Source: a virus. From it: a stretch of DNA of 40,778 nt. Within the stretch, counting starts at the first letter, position 1. Every line of letters starts with the position of its first letter. Shown one piece after another: positions 23,732-31,319 of this stretch. The notes under the pieces were generated by a model that worked only from the letters and a program-made list of their open reading frames with translations, had not been told where the DNA came from and made no database searches. The position numbers were made by a program, and so were the translations under genes. Where the stretch lies: positions 1 to 40,778 of IMG/VR virus record IMGVR_UViG_3300022924_000011. One strand, given 5' to 3'.

Positions 23732-24259
23732 TTATTTACTGTTTAGTGTTGATTTGTCTATTGCTAAATTTCGATCCAAAAGTCCGTATAAATCAAAATT
23801 TAGCTCGTGGAGTAATTCAAATAGTTTTAACTGTTTACTTATTCCGACTGAGCGAATCCCTTCTAAAGACCAAAAATCACCTAATTTATTGAATCCAAAA
23901 GTTTTGTTTGTGATTCCAATGATTTCTACTAAACATAGATTTTCATTTAATTCGAAAGTATAATCTTTATGGTCAGGATAATTAATTTTTGCTAATTCAA
24001 CAATCGGAATTATCTCAACTCCATTATGAACTATTGTTTCGGTTAGCATTTCAAGGCTATGAAGAATTAGTTTGCAATCAGTTCCTAATTTCTTTCCGGT
24101 ACTTCCGCCTACATACGTCAAATAAATATCTTCTCCTATGAAATAATGACCGTTTACTTTTGCTCTTTCAATTCCAACATAATCGCACTTGTAGTTTAAA
24201 ATTAAAATTTCAACATCGGGAATGTACCCAGATATTTCTTTAAGTGTAATTTTTTCCAT
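23732..24259 (-). CDS. Hypothetical early protein
   Basis: 175 aa, mixed alpha/beta, no signal peptide. It carries HYFIGEDIYLTYVGG and LFELLHELNFDLYGLLD. The second resembles the 'L.E.HFDV.GLI..GLAI' pattern seen in many uncharacterised small phage proteins of Bacteroidota. It overlaps the DUF551-like gene by one base. Confidence 0.6.
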   Translation of the reverse strand: MEKITLKEISGYIPDVEILILNYKCDYVGIERAKVNGHYFIGEDIYLTYVGGSTGKKLGTDCKLILHSLEMLTETIVHNGVEIIPIVELAKINYPDHKDYTFELNENLCLVEIIGITNKTFGFNKLGDFWSLEGIRSVGISKQLKLFELLHELNFDLYGLLDRNLAIDKSTLNSK

Positions 24260-24654
24260 TAGTAAATTGGTTTTGAAGGTTCTGAAACTATTTGATAGTG
24301 AGTTGCATTGGCTAAAATAAATTTAATTTCTTCTTTACTGTTGTTTAAAAATTCGCCAAGTATAAATCCTTTTTCCTTATCTATAAACCAGCAGTTACAT
24401 CTTTTTTTAGGCAAATCATCTTCTGAATGTATAGAAATCCAATTGTTGTTGGTTTCTATTCCTGCAAGTGATATAGGTCTATAAAAATGGCTAGTTCTTT
24501 TATACTCTATTTCCAATGACTTATAATCGCAAGGTATTGTATTCAACATTCCAGGACTAACAGAATCTGTCCATCCGTTTTCGTCAATTGAATTTCCTTC
24601 TAAATAATAAGTCCCATAAGCCACTTCAATAGCCTTTTGTTTTGCGTTTTCCAT
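24259..24654 (-). CDS. DUF551-like protein
   Basis: 131 aa. The C-terminal half has WISIHSEDDLPKKRCNCWFI and later ATHYQIVSEP. This fits DUF551 (W-I-S-x-x-D-x-LP ... T-H-[WY]), a small domain very common in phages with unknown role. The N-terminal third is a separate helix-rich stretch. Its ATG overlaps the stop of the upstream interrupted gene as TAATG. Confidence 0.7.
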   Translation of the reverse strand: MENAKQKAIEVAYGTYYLEGNSIDENGWTDSVSPGMLNTIPCDYKSLEIEYKRTSHFYRPISLAGIETNNNWISIHSEDDLPKKRCNCWFIDKEKGFILGEFLNNSKEEIKFILANATHYQIVSEPSKPIY

Positions 24655-24932
24655 TATTTTAAATCGTATTTTTTGTTAGTTGTCATAAGTTGCGGATATT
24701 CATCTTTTATTATCTTGATTAAATCAGGATGAAGTTTGTTTTTCCATGTGCCCCAGCAAACTATATTGTGCTCTATAATTTATTGTATGAAATAATGACC
24801 TCCAGCAGTATGCTTAATTCCGTTGTTTCCAAAAATCATCCATAACTTAGATAGATTACTATAATATTCATCATCTTCTAAACCAAAATATTTCCTGAAT
24901 AATTTTCTATTTTCGTACCTATCGTTTTCCAT
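24654..24932 (-). pseudogene. Small early gene interrupted by an in-frame TAA
   Basis: From ATG 24930-24932 the frame gives 50 aa (MENDRYENRKLFRKYFGLED... HTAGGHYFIQ), then TAA at 24780-24782. The same frame stays open for 41 more codons (IIEHNIVCWGTWKNKLHPDL...). It ends at a TAA that overlaps the next ATG, the arrangement used throughout this operon. The second part reads like coding sequence. A point nonsense mutation in a roughly 92-codon gene is the simplest reading; readthrough or two separate products are less likely. Confidence 0.55.
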
Positions 24933-24973
24933 TTTCTTGCTAATTATTAATGTTTTGTCAAGTTTTGTTTAAT

Positions 24974-25183
24974 TTATTTTATAAACCATTTAGCTTCAAA
25001 TATTTTATCCCAATTTTCTCTTTTGAAAATCTCTTTTTCTCTGTCTAAAAAACAAATCCTTATTTTTCCATCATTATAGCTTTTATATTCTATAAAAATA
25101 TTTCTAACTTGTGATACCATATGAACACCTCCTTTTTTGGAAAAAGAAAATAAATCTCCAATTTGTAAATCTGATATTTTCAT
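24974..25183 (-). CDS. Hypothetical early protein
   Basis: 69 aa, beta-rich (MKISDLQIGDLFSFSKKGGV...), resembling small SH3-like 'KI.DL..GD.F' proteins of phages. Overlaps the upstream membrane-protein gene by 4 bases. Function unknown. Confidence 0.6.
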   Translation of the reverse strand: MKISDLQIGDLFSFSKKGGVHMVSQVRNIFIEYKSYNDGKIRICFLDREKEIFKRENWDKIFEAKWFIK

Positions 25184-25377
25184 TTTTTATAAGTTCCAAT
25201 AATAATGCTCACTAAAAACCCGACTGAAATTAAATATCCAAACCCAACCAACCATAAAAATGATAGTGCATCTTTTTCAATAAATACACAAAGTCCAAAA
25301 GCTCCGTACAAAACTGTACACCAAAGAATCATTTTAAAAAATGCAATTCTTAATTCTTTTTTATTATTTTCAGTCAT
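25180..25377 (-). CDS. Two-helix membrane protein
   Basis: 65 aa with two membrane segments (about 13-30 and 37-58) and a Lys-rich end. Overlaps the next gene by 4 bases. Part of the early gene string. Function unknown. Confidence 0.6.
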   Translation of the reverse strand: MTENNKKELRIAFFKMILWCTVLYGAFGLCVFIEKDALSFLWLVGFGYLISVGFLVSIIIGTYKK

Positions 25378-25401
25378 TTAATTCGTACATTAAAGTTTTG
25401 T

Positions 25402-25644
25402 CTATTCCATTATTATTTTAATATTCAGTCCTTTTGAAACCTCTAAACAGTTATTTACGTGTTCAAAATGTTTTTGCAAATTCAGTAAAACGGAATCATA
25501 TTGCACTAAAGTAAAATCTTTTAGTGGATAAACTAAAGTTCCTGTTATTCCCAAATACTCGGTATTTGTTTTAATTTTATTAATCGTGTTCAAAATCAAA
25601 TTTGTTGTAAATTCTGAACTACTATTGAATTGCATTGCTTCCAT
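25402..25644 (-). CDS. Hypothetical early protein
   Basis: 80 aa, helical (MEAMQFNSSSEFTTNLILNT...). A second ATG two codons in is possible. No family recognised. About 70 non-coding bases separate it from the upstream 62-aa gene, and nothing else is seen in them. Confidence 0.55.
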   Translation of the reverse strand: MEAMQFNSSSEFTTNLILNTINKIKTNTEYLGITGTLVYPLKDFTLVQYDSVLLNLQKHFEHVNNCLEVSKGLNIKIIME

Positions 25645-25717
25645 AATCTATTATCTAATCATTAATTTTTGTGATGTACCTCTCTAATCTTTATTGTTGA
25701 ATGTTTCGGAGCAGTAT

Positions 25718-25906
25718 TTAGACGTATTTTTCATAAAGTTCTTGGTATTCTTCTGAATCTTCATCGTATAAATCTAAAATTGCGCTTCTCATTGAAGAAA
25801 GTACGCCTTGCGCTTCCATAGTATCTCTTTGCGCGTAAGGTAAGTTTGCCAATAGATAATCGTATGCCTTAACCAATGCTTTAAACTGTCTTGTTTCTTT
25901 TTTCAT
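25718..25906 (-). CDS. Hypothetical small helical protein
   Basis: 62 aa, helical and acidic at the end (YDEDSEEYQELYEKYV). Its ATG overlaps the stop of the preceding 20-codon frame. No family recognised. Confidence 0.6.
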   Translation of the reverse strand: MKKETRQFKALVKAYDYLLANLPYAQRDTMEAQGVLSSMRSAILDLYDEDSEEYQELYEKYV

Positions 25907-25965
25907 AATTTCTCCAATATAATTAGTTTTACATTTATTACTTTGTTTTCTATTAGTGTGGTCAT
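25903..25965 (-). CDS. Possible 20-aa peptide, maybe a coupling leader
   Basis: A 20-codon frame (MTTLIENKVINVKLIILEKL) fitted exactly between two genes. Its ATG follows the previous stop by 2 bases, and its TGA overlaps the next ATG (ATGA). It may serve only to carry ribosomes to the 62-aa gene. Very short, so weakly supported. Confidence 0.3.
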   Translation of the reverse strand: MTTLIENKVINVKLIILEKL

Positions 25966-25967
25966 CC

Positions 25968-26291
25968 TTATTCGTTTTTAAGTGTTATTCCGTAATCTCT
26001 TTCTAATATTTTAATTACATTTTTTTTATTTAATGAAGATATGTAAATACAATTTTCTTTTTTGGTAATCTTCTTTTTAACAGATATATTCCCTGTTACA
26101 GCATCACTCCATTTTAAGGCAGGTAATTCATCAAATAATGCTGCATTTATTTTAAAATCAACCAAATTAATTTCAAATAGCGTATGATTTTTTTTAGGCA
26201 TTAATCTTTTTTCAAATATTTTTTGTATCTCTAATATCTGCTGTTTTGTTATTTCTATTTTGTCTTTTGACTTTATTTCAATTTCTTTCAT
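25968..26291 (-). CDS. Hypothetical early protein
   Basis: 107 aa from ATG 26289-26291 (MKEIEIKSKDKIEITKQQIL...); a TTG two codons earlier is less likely. Charged, with Lys-rich strands. Overlaps the 294-aa gene by 14 bases. No family recognised. Confidence 0.6.
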   Translation of the reverse strand: MKEIEIKSKDKIEITKQQILEIQKIFEKRLMPKKNHTLFEINLVDFKINAALFDELPALKWSDAVTGNISVKKKITKKENCIYISSLNKKNVIKILERDYGITLKNE

Positions 26292-27162
26292 TCTCAAGTG
26301 TTATTGGTTCGGTGCATAGTTTGAATTTATCTTTGTCCCATCCTCTTGGCTCAAAATCATTTTTCGTTTTTGGATGTTCTTTTATTTTTAATAGAACTCC
26401 TTTGAAATGTTGCTGACTTATACTCATAATAACTCCAACTACATAATCATCGCTTTCAACCAACTGCCCAGCCTTGCTCCAATCTATTTCTTTTGACTTA
26501 CCGAAACGCTCTCTGTATTCTTGGATTGATATTTCTTTTTTACTTTCGGTTCTTTTACCTAATATAAAACAACCTCCTGCATTATTAAGTCTAAAATAAG
26601 TATTTAAATAGTCAAAAGATCTAGATATAATAAGTTCGCCACACCCCTTAGCAATTTCAGTGCATTCGTTAACTTCTTCTTGTGATGTTACTTTTACCTG
26701 AACTTTTCGGATGGATAGGCTGGTATCGGTATTACCGAGGTCAGGTCGTTCTTCCTCTTTCAATACCCATTTATTGAATTGATCGAAAGTTATTTCGGTG
26801 TAATTTGGATATGACCATAAAGAACCCTTGTATATTTTATGAGTTTCTAAATGAGTACCTGAAGCAGGATAACAAACATAATTTCCTTCTTTGCACCAAG
26901 TAATTATTTCTAATAACCCTAATCCCCAAGTAGTGTTTTTATTTTCTTTGAGCCAATTGTAAACAGCTTCCGCTTCTTCTTTATTTTTTGCTGAAATACA
27001 CCACTTTTCAGGAAGTTCGGTTAATTCAGGTTTCATACCTTTCATAAATCCAGGAGTAGGTAATTGAACACGTAAAAATTTACTAACACTCACTTCCGTA
27101 TTCAAACCCAAATGCTTTTCTATTTTATCTAAACGCTTTGATAATTCTTTATGATTTTTCAT
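26278..27162 (-). CDS. Uncharacterised early protein with repeated phage domain
   Basis: 294 aa, largest of the small-early-gene region. It begins with a short coiled coil (KELSKRLDKIEKHLGL). Then come ELPEKWCISAKNKEEAEAVY (about 49-68) and ITFDQFNKWVLKEEE (about 123-137). These two elements form a recurrent module in proteins of Bacteroidota phages. The C-terminal third has a separate fold ending in PITLENERN. Function unknown. It overlaps the 95-aa gene by 4 bases. Confidence 0.65.
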   Translation of the reverse strand: MKNHKELSKRLDKIEKHLGLNTEVSVSKFLRVQLPTPGFMKGMKPELTELPEKWCISAKNKEEAEAVYNWLKENKNTTWGLGLLEIITWCKEGNYVCYPASGTHLETHKIYKGSLWSYPNYTEITFDQFNKWVLKEEERPDLGNTDTSLSIRKVQVKVTSQEEVNECTEIAKGCGELIISRSFDYLNTYFRLNNAGGCFILGKRTESKKEISIQEYRERFGKSKEIDWSKAGQLVESDDYVVGVIMSISQQHFKGVLLKIKEHPKTKNDFEPRGWDKDKFKLCTEPITLENERN

Positions 27163-27446
27163 AGCTCTGTTGTTTGTTTTATTAATTCACGAGCATTGTT
27201 GATTGCTGTAGAATGGTTATAACCGTGAAATTCCAATTCTTTAATTAATTCTGATACAGCTTCTAATAATTCAGGAGATTTTGAAATTAGCAAGGCATTT
27301 GCTTTTCCTTCTGTATCTGAAATATACCTTCCTCTTAAATCATGTGTAAATTTCATAATATAGCAACCGCATATTTGTCTGTTTGTATCTGACATAACTG
27401 CTAATTCTTTACTTTTCCACTTTCCTTTGGTTCCTTTAAATTCCAT
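27159..27446 (-). CDS. Small conserved phage protein
   Basis: 95 aa. The string KANALLISKSPELLEAVSEL (about 48-67) matches the 'ANA.LI..APELL.AL' helix of a widespread group of small phage proteins of unknown role. The N-terminus GTKGKWK is also typical of that group. Confidence 0.65.
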   Translation of the reverse strand: MEFKGTKGKWKSKELAVMSDTNRQICGCYIMKFTHDLRGRYISDTEGKANALLISKSPELLEAVSELIKELEFHGYNHSTAINNARELIKQTTEL

Positions 27447-27448
27447 AA

Positions 27449-27625
27449 CTATTTATTTTTATCGATTTCAATTAATTCTACCAACTCTAAAATGCTATTC
27501 AAAATAAATGCAGGCTGACCTTTAAAAGTTGCCATAACCTTACCATTTGACTTAAATGTGATTCTTTTTAATTCAGGATTCTCTTTGTAAAGAGTGTTGA
27601 TATTCTGTTGTATTTCTTCCCACAT
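27449..27625 (-). CDS. Small hypothetical protein
   Basis: 58 aa (MWEEIQQNINTLYKENPELK...), just below common length cut-offs, filling the gap between two early genes with a 2-base space downstream. It has strands ITFKSNGKVMATFKGQPAFI then a helix. The fit of the gap supports it as real. Function unknown. Confidence 0.55.
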   Translation of the reverse strand: MWEEIQQNINTLYKENPELKRITFKSNGKVMATFKGQPAFILNSILELVELIEIDKNK

Positions 27626-27639
27626 ATTTTTATAATTAA

Positions 27640-27846
27640 TTAGTTGTTTTTTTGACCTTCACAATAATAATTAGGATTTAGTTTCTTGTATTTTACGTGC
27701 CAAATTCCAATTGTATTTTTACCATATTTTCCATCACTTGGAACCCTATAATCTGTTCTGGTTTCATATAAATGTTCTTCTAATTTAATAATTTCAATTA
27801 CTGTTGGAGGAAAATAATTATCACAAAATATAGCTTCAATTTTCAT
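27640..27846 (-). CDS. Hypothetical early protein
   Basis: 68 aa, beta-rich (MKIEAIFCDNYFPPTVIEII...). No family recognised. In line with its neighbours. Confidence 0.55.
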   Translation of the reverse strand: MKIEAIFCDNYFPPTVIEIIKLEEHLYETRTDYRVPSDGKYGKNTIGIWHVKYKKLNPNYYCEGQKNN

Positions 27847-27855
27847 AATGTATTT

Positions 27856-28140
27856 TTAAGGAAGTTTAGAGTAAAATTTAATTTCTCCATTATCAATAGA
27901 AACTGTGTCAATTGAATTTTGTTTCTCAATAAAACTCTTTAGAATTACGTTTTCATTTTTAAGACGGTTTAATTCTTTTTGCAATGGATTAACGTATTCT
28001 GTTGGCTTATGAGATTCAAACTGTGTGTATTCATATTCCATTTCAGAAATACCAATTAACTTTTCAATTAGCTTATCCGTGATTTCTTCTTTTTCAAGAA
28101 CATTCTCTAAACTTTCTCTCCAATATTCTATATTTTTCAT
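27856..28140 (-). CDS. Hypothetical early protein with C-terminal coiled coil
   Basis: 94 aa. Helical N-terminus and a coiled coil at about 52-76 (LQKELNRLKNENVILKSFIE), then a short beta tail. Follows the 60-aa gene by 3 bases. Function unknown. Confidence 0.6.
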   Translation of the reverse strand: MKNIEYWRESLENVLEKEEITDKLIEKLIGISEMEYEYTQFESHKPTEYVNPLQKELNRLKNENVILKSFIEKQNSIDTVSIDNGEIKFYSKLP

Positions 28141-28143
28141 AGC

Positions 28144-28326
28144 TTATTTTTTTAATGCTTCCTTTTCTACTCTTAATAATGCTTCGTCTGTAAGCTCTTT
28201 TGATTTTCTTGCAGTTACTAATTGATTGATTGTAGCGTGCATTTTTAAATCCGTGTAATAAGGCTTTTGCACGTTTCCTGTTCTTTTACGTCCAGCACCT
28301 TCTCTTTTCCCACCTCTATTTTCCAT
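28144..28326 (-). CDS. Small GAGRK-motif DNA-binding-like protein
   Basis: 60 aa starting MENRGGKREGAGRKRTGNVQ. The 'GGxRxGAGRK' start is shared with the small terminase at 23.1-23.3 kb, but the body is only a short ribbon/helix. Similar small proteins in phages are likely DNA-binding regulators. It could also be a shortened copy of a terminase N-terminus. Function inferred. Confidence 0.6.
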   Translation of the reverse strand: MENRGGKREGAGRKRTGNVQKPYYTDLKMHATINQLVTARKSKELTDEALLRVEKEALKK

Positions 28327-28338
28327 ATTGTATTTTTT

Positions 28339-28638
28339 TTAATCTCCGTTATAAACTCCGATTCCGTAATAATGTTCAGCACCTGAATTGTTATAAGACT
28401 TTTTAACGAATGATATTTCGCAAGGCATTAAAGTATTCAATGTTTTAATAAAACCGTTTAATTTAGCTTCTATTTTGTTTACAGCAGGTCTGTTAAAAGC
28501 AATTCCCTCTGCAATATCTCTTTCAATAGACAATTTATCTGCCATTGCGTTTGCCCAAGATAATTTTAATGCTGATGAAAAAGTAATTCCTAATTCTCTA
28601 AACATTTTCCAAGCTGATGTAAATACTGCTGATTTCAT
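28339..28638 (-). CDS. Small conserved phage protein (KSAVF..AW family)
   Basis: 99 aa from ATG 28636-28638 (MKSAVFTSAWKMFRELGITF...). The first helix with 'FSSALKLSWANA' matches a common small phage protein that begins at this Met. The frame runs 21 codons further upstream, but that part overlaps the promoter at 28660-28690, so I reject it. First gene of the transcript running down to 23.4 kb. Function unknown. Confidence 0.65.
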   Translation of the reverse strand: MKSAVFTSAWKMFRELGITFSSALKLSWANAMADKLSIERDIAEGIAFNRPAVNKIEAKLNGFIKTLNTLMPCEISFVKKSYNNSGAEHYYGIGVYNGD

Positions 28639-28659
28639 AATTGTTTCATTTTGATATAG

Positions 28660-28690
28660 CAAATATACAATCATATTTTGAATACACAAA
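28660..28690 (-). promoter_or_regulatory. Promoter for the small-early-gene operon
   Basis: Minus strand: TTTG (complement of 28687-28690), 19-nt spacer, TATATTTG (complement of 28660-28667). An exact match to the Bacteroidota consensus. It lies about 25 bases before the ATG at 28638, so the leader is very short, and it probably drives the leftward genes to about 23.4 kb. Confidence 0.75.
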
Positions 28691-28729
28691 TAATATTTCA
28701 AACTTTAACATATTCCCCAATTCACATAT

Positions 28730-28918
28730 TTAATCAAACAAACTTAATTGTTGTGATTTTTTCCAATTAGGTATTCCTGTTTTTATATTAATCAAATTAT
28801 TAAAAACATTATCTGTAAACCAATGTCCACATTTAAAAAAAGCTGTTCCGTTTTCATTAAAACACTTTAAAACAAATATCTTGTTTGAATTAGGGTACTT
28901 ATATTTATTTTGCGCCAT
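28730..28918 (-). CDS. Small hypothetical protein
   Basis: 62 aa (MAQNKYKYPNSNKIFVLKCF...), one WFTDNVFNNLINI segment, last gene of the replication operon. Overlaps the 50-aa gene by 14 bases. No family recognised. Confidence 0.55.
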   Translation of the reverse strand: MAQNKYKYPNSNKIFVLKCFNENGTAFFKCGHWFTDNVFNNLINIKTGIPNWKKSQQLSLFD

Positions 28919-29057
28919 AATATATATAGTTTAATTTATTTTCTATTTCATTTATTCTTTCGTTGTATATATCTGTCTTTTCAAGGGTTCGCTTTACTTT
29001 TAAGGCGTTTAGTTCTTTTTGTAGGTCGTCTATTGTGGGCGTTTGTTGTTTAGCCAT
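28905..29057 (-). CDS. 50-aa coiled-coil peptide
   Basis: MAKQQTPTIDDLQKELNALK... A short, charged, strongly helical protein with heptad pattern (about 10-43). Its ATG overlaps the NinG-like stop (TAATG), the arrangement used by its neighbours. Too short for default gene finding. Function unknown. Confidence 0.55.
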   Translation of the reverse strand: MAKQQTPTIDDLQKELNALKVKRTLEKTDIYNERINEIENKLNYIYYGAK

Positions 29058-29713
29058 TATTCTATTTTAAATTGCGTATATTCGTCAGGATAAATCGATA
29101 ATTCTTTGTTTATCGAATTTCTCAGTTCTAAGCGTTCCTTTTTTGAATAATGAGAAAATGTAAGCTGAAGCCTTTTTATTACCGCTAACGCCTTAAAATG
29201 ATACTCCTTGTACTCGTTTTGCTTTATTTTTGGAAGCGGTTGTGATTTTAATGATTTTATGAAGTTAAAATATTCGATTCCATATTCATAGATTAAGCCG
29301 TCTCTAAATTCCTCATCATAGACTAAAGCCATATTAGATTTAGCACCCTGGCGGTGAAGATTGTGGAGATTAAATCGCATTTGCTCGTTATTTTTCTTTG
29401 AGTAAACATGACCTGATTGGATTATTCCTGTATCATTTGGCGTTTCGTGAAGTCCTCTTAATCCGTAATCAATTAGCTTTGATATTTTCTGAACATCATC
29501 CTGGAGAAACTTTTTATAATCGGTTACGTTTTCTTTTATTTTAGCGTAATTTTCTTTTTTGGATGTTTCTATATTTTTCCTGCCTTGTTCTATTGCTTTT
29601 TTTATTTTAAAATCCGTTCCAGCTTCTTTGCATTCAGGAGTTGATTCACAATAACGGTAGTTGAATATTTTTTGCTCGAATTTTACTTTGCAAAATATAC
29701 AGTTGCTTTTCAT
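29057..29713 (-). CDS. NinG-like recombination protein
   Basis: 218 aa from ATG 29711-29713. N-terminal zinc knuckle CIFCKVKF...CESTPEC (about 5-26), a long helix, then SGHVYSKKNNEQMRFNLHNL with HRQ following. This is the layout of lambda NinG (Rap), a Holliday-junction endonuclease. Unlike NinG, the Cys residues usually found after the last His (QCxxCN) are replaced (HRQGAKSN), so the second metal site may be lost. It follows the methyltransferase and belongs with ERF and the SSB-like protein in recombination. The 8-codon longer start overlaps the methyltransferase and is not preferred. Confidence 0.65.
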   Translation of the reverse strand: MKSNCIFCKVKFEQKIFNYRYCESTPECKEAGTDFKIKKAIEQGRKNIETSKKENYAKIKENVTDYKKFLQDDVQKISKLIDYGLRGLHETPNDTGIIQSGHVYSKKNNEQMRFNLHNLHRQGAKSNMALVYDEEFRDGLIYEYGIEYFNFIKSLKSQPLPKIKQNEYKEYHFKALAVIKRLQLTFSHYSKKERLELRNSINKELSIYPDEYTQFKIE

Positions 29714-29714
29714 A

Positions 29715-30383
29715 TTAAAATAATTTAGTCTGTCCAACGTGGTTTTTTATTCTTTTTATTGATGAATCGTAATAGTCTTTATCAAGTTCGCAAGCAGTCA
29801 GCTCAAACCCGTAATCGTGGCAAGCTATGGCAATTGAACCAGAACCTAAATGAGTGTCTAATATTTTATCATTTTCTTTTGCGTAGTTATCTAATAGCCA
29901 TTGGTATAACTGAATAGGCTTTTGAGTTGGATGATATTTTTTAGAAGCAGATGTTTTCCCATCTAAATTACCATAATAACGGTAATCAAATTGTTTTGCC
30001 ACCTTATTAAATGAAGTGTAAGCAAGTTCTCCGTCGCTAAAGTTAGGTACAGGATTTCCTTTAAACCAAAATATAAATCCTTTACAACCTTGTTTCCATA
30101 ATATAGGAAAATAATTTCCCCCCCAAACTATTTGATTTTTAGATACACGTATAAGCTCCTTAAAATATTCATCTGTTGGTATTTCATTATCCCATTCTGC
30201 GTTTTTATACTTATTTTCTTTAATGCGTTCTCCATTTGTTGCTTTGTTAGTCCTATTGAACTCTCCAAATCCAATCCCATACGGCGGATCAACAATTGCC
30301 AAATCAAAATAATTATCAGTATAACGAGCCATTAAAGCCATATTGTCTTCGTTGGTAATCTGTATTTTATCTGTTACATGCAT
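29715..30383 (-). CDS. DNA adenine methyltransferase
   Basis: 222 aa. Catalytic motif IV DPPYG at 32-36, and the S-adenosylmethionine-binding motif DTHLGSGSIAIACHDYGFEL late in the protein. This order (DPPY before the FxGxG-type motif) marks the beta-class N6-adenine/N4-cytosine group, and DPPY favours N6-adenine. Near-complete domain length and no partner nuclease nearby suggest a solitary phage methylase, probably protecting phage DNA from restriction. The gene begins 2 bases after the previous stop. Confidence 0.85.
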   Translation of the reverse strand: MHVTDKIQITNEDNMALMARYTDNYFDLAIVDPPYGIGFGEFNRTNKATNGERIKENKYKNAEWDNEIPTDEYFKELIRVSKNQIVWGGNYFPILWKQGCKGFIFWFKGNPVPNFSDGELAYTSFNKVAKQFDYRYYGNLDGKTSASKKYHPTQKPIQLYQWLLDNYAKENDKILDTHLGSGSIAIACHDYGFELTACELDKDYYDSSIKRIKNHVGQTKLF

Positions 30384-30384
30384 C

Positions 30385-30687
30385 TTATTTATTTTTTAAG
30401 TTATAACCCAAATCCTTTTTTACTTTTTCTGTTTTACGCTGGCGTTCGTTCCATTTTACGCCCCGAAGTTCAATATATTTTTCCTGAAGTTCCCTTGAAA
30501 ACCTGCAAATCGTTTCGATGCTCGGTATTTCTTTGTTTACGATCTTATCGAAAAACTTTCCTACTTCCGTTTCGTGTTCTATTCCGTGGTTTATCTTGTA
30601 GTATAATATGCATAGTGAAGCGTTGCAGTCGGAAGTGGCTGGGTAGCTTTGCAGTATTGTCTTTACTTGAAGTCTTATGTGTTTCAT
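30385..30687 (-). CDS. Small conserved phage protein (ILQSYPAT family)
   Basis: 100 aa. ILQSYPATSDCNASLCILYY (about 11-30) and SIETICRFSRELQEKYIELR (about 56-75) match a widespread small phage family of unknown function whose usual form is 'L...P..R..D..L...W... S..R..R.LQ...P.LRG'. It is found near replication genes in many phages. Overlaps the DnaA-like gene by 4 bases. Confidence 0.65.
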   Translation of the reverse strand: MKHIRLQVKTILQSYPATSDCNASLCILYYKINHGIEHETEVGKFFDKIVNKEIPSIETICRFSRELQEKYIELRGVKWNERQRKTEKVKKDLGYNLKNK

Positions 30688-31319
30688 AGCCTGAACATAT
30701 TATTTGAACGTGTTTTTCTGACTTCTATATTATGCTGTTTTCGTATATTGTCGGAAATATTAAATAATTCAACTCCATCTACTTTTACAAAGTTTTTATC
30801 TAACCGGTCGATGAATAAATACAACTTATTGCTTTTTTTATCGTTTACCGATTCTTTAAATTCTGATTCTTTTAGGATTTTGCATATTTTATCAATATCG
30901 GTGTTTGCGTAAAAGAACCTTCTATTTGGCTTAATCTGTATTTCTTTGTAAAAGATAGTATTGTTATTTGAAAGTTCCAAAAGGTCAAATTCATAAGGAA
31001 TAAGAGTGTTGAGGTTGTTGAAAAGGCTTTCTATAAGACTAAGCTGTTTATCAACTTCAATATCATTTTTTCTTAAATCAGCTATGAAGTAATTATGATG
31101 CGTAAGATTTGCGTGATTAGTTCCATACTTCATTCCTTTTTTCTTCATAAACTCACCTAATGATTTATAAGTGCATTCTGCGTTATTGTAAGCTAAATAA
31201 ATAAAGTACTGCCTATATTTTATGCTTGGATATTTTCTGTTATTGGTAAAGATCATTTTTGCATCTATCTTGAAATACTCGCACATTGCGGAAGCTATAT
31301 CTTGTAAGTTTGTTTTCAT
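30684..31319 (-). CDS. DnaA-domain-IV-like protein
   Basis: 211 aa. Residues about 5-85 (AMCEYFKIDAKMIFTNNRKY... IKYRQYFIYLAYNNAECTYK...YGTNHANLTHHNYFIADL) follow the pattern of the DnaA C-terminal DNA-binding domain: 'YF.v....l.s..R....ay.RQ...YL', then a second helix pair with 'G..HanV..A.k.i'. There is no ATPase domain. The rest is uncharacterised. It may bind the phage origin or recruit host replication factors. It is packed among initiator-like genes. Confidence 0.65.
   Translation of the reverse strand: MKTNLQDIASAMCEYFKIDAKMIFTNNRKYPSIKYRQYFIYLAYNNAECTYKSLGEFMKKKGMKYGTNHANLTHHNYFIADLRKNDIEVDKQLSLIESLFNNLNTLIPYEFDLLELSNNNTIFYKEIQIKPNRRFFYANTDIDKICKILKESEFKESVNDKKSNKLYLFIDRLDKNFVKVDGVELFNISDNIRKQHNIEVRKTRSNNMFRL

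Noticed and set aside
24780-24782. Stop-codon reassignment (TAA read as an amino acid)
   Set aside because: Only one internal TAA was found while many genes end in TAA at coupled junctions, so a local mutation is more likely.
30378-30689. Plus-strand open frame of 103 codons opposite the ILQSYPAT-family gene
   Set aside because: Cys/Phe/Leu-rich shadow of a well-supported minus-strand gene; no promoter or neighbours.
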